Source of the DNA: an uncultured Acidimicrobiaceae bacterium
Lineage (GTDB): Bacteria > Actinomycetota > Acidimicrobiia > Acidimicrobiales > Microtrichaceae
Reading direction: 5' to 3'
NCBI GenBank assembly: GCA_937868025.1
Contig: CALMLJ010000297.1
Coordinates: forward strand, 1-5,084
DNA length: 5,084 nucleotides
Positions 1 through 5,084 of the stretch are shown here, piece by piece. Every line of letters begins with the position of its first letter. Positions within the stretch are counted from its first letter, which is position 1. The translations under genes were made by a program, and so were the position numbers. The notes under the pieces are model-generated. The model ran no database searches, was not told where the DNA came from, and worked only from the letters and a program-made list of their open reading frames with translations.

Positions 1-132
1 TCGGGTCGAGCCTGGCCCGCCTCGAGATCAAGCTGTTCTTCGAGGAGTTCCTGCGGCGGGTGCAGTCATTCGAGATCACGCCGGGCACCACGCCCAACCG
101 CGTGCCGGGCGCGTTCGTCCGGGGTGTCGAAA

Positions 133-155
<23 letters not shown>
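1..155 (+). CDS. Cytochrome P450, C-terminal fragment (5' end outside window)
   Basis: This is the last 50 codons of a gene that begins upstream; the first complete codon is at position 3 and the stop is TGA at 153-155. The fragment opens with GSSLARLEIKLFFEEFLRR, which matches the L-helix of bacterial P450s just after the heme-ligating cysteine (family pattern C-x-G-x-x-LARLE). The cysteine codon itself should lie about 4 nt before the window, so it cannot be checked. The following segment, with FVRGVENLFLDV near the end, fits the usual P450 C-terminal beta strands (family pattern FV.G...LPV). P450s of this kind are soluble heme monooxygenases that take electrons from ferredoxin and ferredoxin reductase and hydroxylate hydrophobic substrates. 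The subfamily and substrate cannot be fixed from 50 residues. The downstream FadD19-like ligase makes a lipid or steroid side chain plausible. It is co-directional with the beta-galactosidase gene 57 nt downstream. Confidence 0.87.
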
Positions 156-3332
<3,177 letters not shown>

Positions 3333-3342
3333 TGAGCGCCGC

Positions 3343-4977
3343 ATGAGCGACCTCGCAGACTTCAGCCTCGCCGACGCGTGGGAGACGATCGCCGATGTCG
3401 TCGGCGACGCGCCGGCCCTGTACCACCAGGACATCGTCCGTACCTGGGCCGAGTTCGAGGAGCGGTCCGCCCGGTTGGCGTCGGTCCTTCTCGCCCACGG
3501 CATCGGTCACGACTCGAAGGTGGCCCACTATCTGTACAACGGGCCCGAATACCTCGAGGCGACGTTCGCGTCGTTCAAGGTCCGTGCGGTCCCGGTCAAC
3601 GTCAACTACCGGTACACCGACGCCGAACTCTCCTACCTGCTCGACAACTCCGACGCCGAGGCGATCGTCGTCGACACGACCTTCGCGGACCACGTCGAAC
3701 GCCTCCTGCCCTCCCTCCCGAAGGTGAAGCTCGTCGTCGAGGTCGGTGGTTTCGTTGGGATCGAGGGGCGAGGCGGGGTGGCGTGGGTCGGCTACGAGGA
3801 GGCCATCGCCGCCGCCGAGCCGGCCCCCCGCATCGCCCGGTCTGGCGATGACCTGTGGTTCCTCTACACCGGCGGCACGACGGGGATGCCCAAGGGCGTC
3901 ATGTGGCCGCACCGGTCGCTGTTCGGCACCGGAGCCGCGACGTTCAAGAACTTCAAGCTGCCCCTGCCGGCGACCCTCGACGAACTGGCCGCCGCCGTCC
4001 GCACCATCCACACGGAGCACGAGGCCATCCGACTGTTGCCCGCAGCGCCGCTCATGCACGGCACGTCCGCGATTGCGAGCTGGGGCGTCATGTGTGCGGG
4101 TGGGGCGATCAACACGCTGGCATCGCGGAGCTTCGATCCCGCCGAGTTGCTCGAGGCGGTCCAACGCAACCGGGTCACCAACCTGACGATCGTCGGCGAC
4201 GCGTTCGCCAAGCCGATCATCGCCGAGCTCGAGCGTGCGGAGTCCGCCGGCTCGCCCTACGAACTGTCGAGCCTCCGGCTCGTGATCAGCTCGGGCGTCA
4301 TGTGGTCGCAGCAGACGAAGGACGCGCTGCTGGCTCGTGCCGACGTTCTCTGCGCCGACCTGTTGGGCAGCTCCGAAGGAGTGGGCTTCGCCAACTCCGT
4401 CGCCAAGCGCAACCGTCCCGCACCCACGGCGCGGTTCCGGCTCGGCGAGCATGCCCAGGTGTTCACCGAGGAGGGCGTGGCGGTCGAGCCGGGCTCCGGG
4501 GAGCGTGGCCTGCTGGCCGTCGGCGGTCCGATCCCGATCGGCTACTACAAGGACCCCGAGAAGTCCGCCGGCACGTTCCGGCCCTTCGGCGGCCGGGTGT
4601 GGTCGGTGCCGGGCGACTGGGCGACCGTCGACGCCGACGGCACGATCACCTTGCTCGGCCGGGGTTCGGTGTGCATCAACACCGCCGGCGAGAAGGTGTT
4701 CCCCGAAGAGGTCGAGGAGACGCTCAAGACCCACGCCGCGGTACGCGACGCCAACGTGGTCGGGGTCCCCGACGACAAGTGGGGCCAGGCCGTGGTAGCG
4801 GTCGTCTCGTTCGAACCCGGTGCGTCCGCGGCCACCGCCGACCTCGTCGCACACTGCCGCGAGACGCTGGCCGGATACAAGGTGCCCAAGCGTTTCGAGG
4901 TGGTCGACGTGGTGCGGCGTGGCCCCAACGGCAAGGCCGATTACCGGTGGGCCGCGTCCGTGGCCTCGGGCGCGTGA
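3343..4977 (+). CDS. AMP-forming acyl-CoA synthetase, FadD19-like
   Basis: A 544-aa member of the ANL adenylating superfamily, of normal length, expected to activate a carboxylic acid with ATP and then load CoA. Motifs in order: P-loop LYTGGTTGMPKG (174-185, K184), PLMHG with H239, LLGSSEG with E345 (Mg-ATP site), GDWATVDADG with D425 (ribose contact), hinge LGRGSVCINTAGEKVFPEEVE with R440, and catalytic lysine K531 in GPNGKADYRW. The C-terminal lid spans about 440-531. From memory of the family, the MPKGVMW, GRGSV-IN--GEKV-PEEVE and GK-DYRWA signatures and the central layout resemble mycobacterial FadD19, the C26 sterol side-chain CoA ligase. Substrate assignment remains inference, and other medium- or long-chain or terpenoid acids are possible. 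ATG 3343 is chosen because MSDLADFSLADAWE gives the expected N-terminus and leaves a 10-nt gap after the beta-galactosidase stop. The open frame extends back to a GTG at 3289 inside the preceding gene without family-like sequence. The Shine-Dalgarno sequence is weak, so translational coupling to the upstream gene is likely. Confidence 0.94.
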   Translation: MSDLADFSLADAWETIADVVGDAPALYHQDIVRTWAEFEERSARLASVLLAHGIGHDSKVAHYLYNGPEYLEATFASFKVRAVPVNVNYRYTDAELSYLLDNSDAEAIVVDTTFADHVERLLPSLPKVKLVVEVGGFVGIEGRGGVAWVGYEEAIAAAEPAPRIARSGDDLWFLYTGGTTGMPKGVMWPHRSLFGTGAATFKNFKLPLPATLDELAAAVRTIHTEHEAIRLLPAAPLMHGTSAIASWGVMCAGGAINTLASRSFDPAELLEAVQRNRVTNLTIVGDAFAKPIIAELERAESAGSPYELSSLRLVISSGVMWSQQTKDALLARADVLCADLLGSSEGVGFANSVAKRNRPAPTARFRLGEHAQVFTEEGVAVEPGSGERGLLAVGGPIPIGYYKDPEKSAGTFRPFGGRVWSVPGDWATVDADGTITLLGRGSVCINTAGEKVFPEEVEETLKTHAAVRDANVVGVPDDKWGQAVVAVVSFEPGASAATADLVAHCRETLAGYKVPKRFEVVDVVRRGPNGKADYRWAASVASGA

Positions 4978-5084
4978 AACGGGCGGCGCTCGTCGTCGCG
5001 GCGCTGCTCGCCACGGCGTGTTCGGGGAGCGATGCCACGAAGGCGCCGGCGCGTGAGTCGGCACCCGACTTCCTGGTCGAGCGC
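4974..5084 (+). CDS. Probable secreted lipoprotein, N-terminal fragment (3' end outside window)
   Basis: A GTG at 4974 overlaps the synthetase stop codon in the tetranucleotide GTGA and opens a frame of 37 codons that runs off the window without a stop. The translation starts VKRAALVVAALLATAC: a Lys-Arg n-region, a short hydrophobic stretch (residues 4-13) and a lipobox-like A-T-A-C with C16 (codon 5019-5021), followed by small polar residues SGSD. This is the classic form of a type II (Lsp-processed) bacterial lipoprotein signal, so the mature protein would be lipid-anchored on the outer face of the membrane with C16 as its first residue. Ala rather than Leu at -3 is permitted but not ideal. 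The visible mature part (residues 17-37, ending in APDFLVER) is a flexible linker and too short to name a family. The 4-nt overlap suggests translational coupling within the operon. Confidence 0.75.
   Translation, partial: MKRAALVVAALLATACSGSDATKAPARESAPDFLVER

Overview
The window is GC-rich (roughly 70% by eye) with a strong G/C third-position bias. Essentially all of it is coding on the + strand. This composition and the gene families suggest a high-GC actinobacterium, possibly an Acidimicrobiia- or Mycobacteriales-type lineage. The lineage is inferred from style only, because no marker gene is present.

Layout: (1) 1-155 is the 3' end of a cytochrome P450 gene, beginning just after its heme-cysteine motif. 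(2) 156-212 is a 57-nt gap carrying a diverged direct repeat of the P450 gene's last codons. (3) 213-3332 is a complete LacZ-type glycoside hydrolase family 2 beta-galactosidase of 1039 aa with its active-site residues in place. (4) 3343-4977 is a complete AMP-forming acyl-CoA synthetase of 544 aa that looks most like the FadD19 (steroid side-chain) type. (5) 4974 to the window end is the start of a probable lipoprotein gene that overlaps the synthetase stop codon by 4 nt (GTGA). No tRNA, rRNA, CRISPR array, insertion sequence or convincing terminator was seen, and there is no non-coding stretch longer than about 60 nt.

The spacings (57 nt, 10 nt, -4 nt) and shared strand suggest one transcription unit whose promoter lies upstream of the window. 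A P450 followed by a FadD19-like ligase is typical of actinobacterial sterol or branched-lipid side-chain catabolism, where the P450 oxidises a terminal carbon and the ligase activates the resulting acid as a CoA thioester. A cytoplasmic beta-galactosidase between them is unexpected. It could be a chance insertion into the operon, or it could hint at a glycosylated lipid or sterol substrate; the latter is speculation. I see no clearly new biological system here. The points worth a second look are the gene combination, the repeat at the P450 stop codon and the lipoprotein start at the edge.
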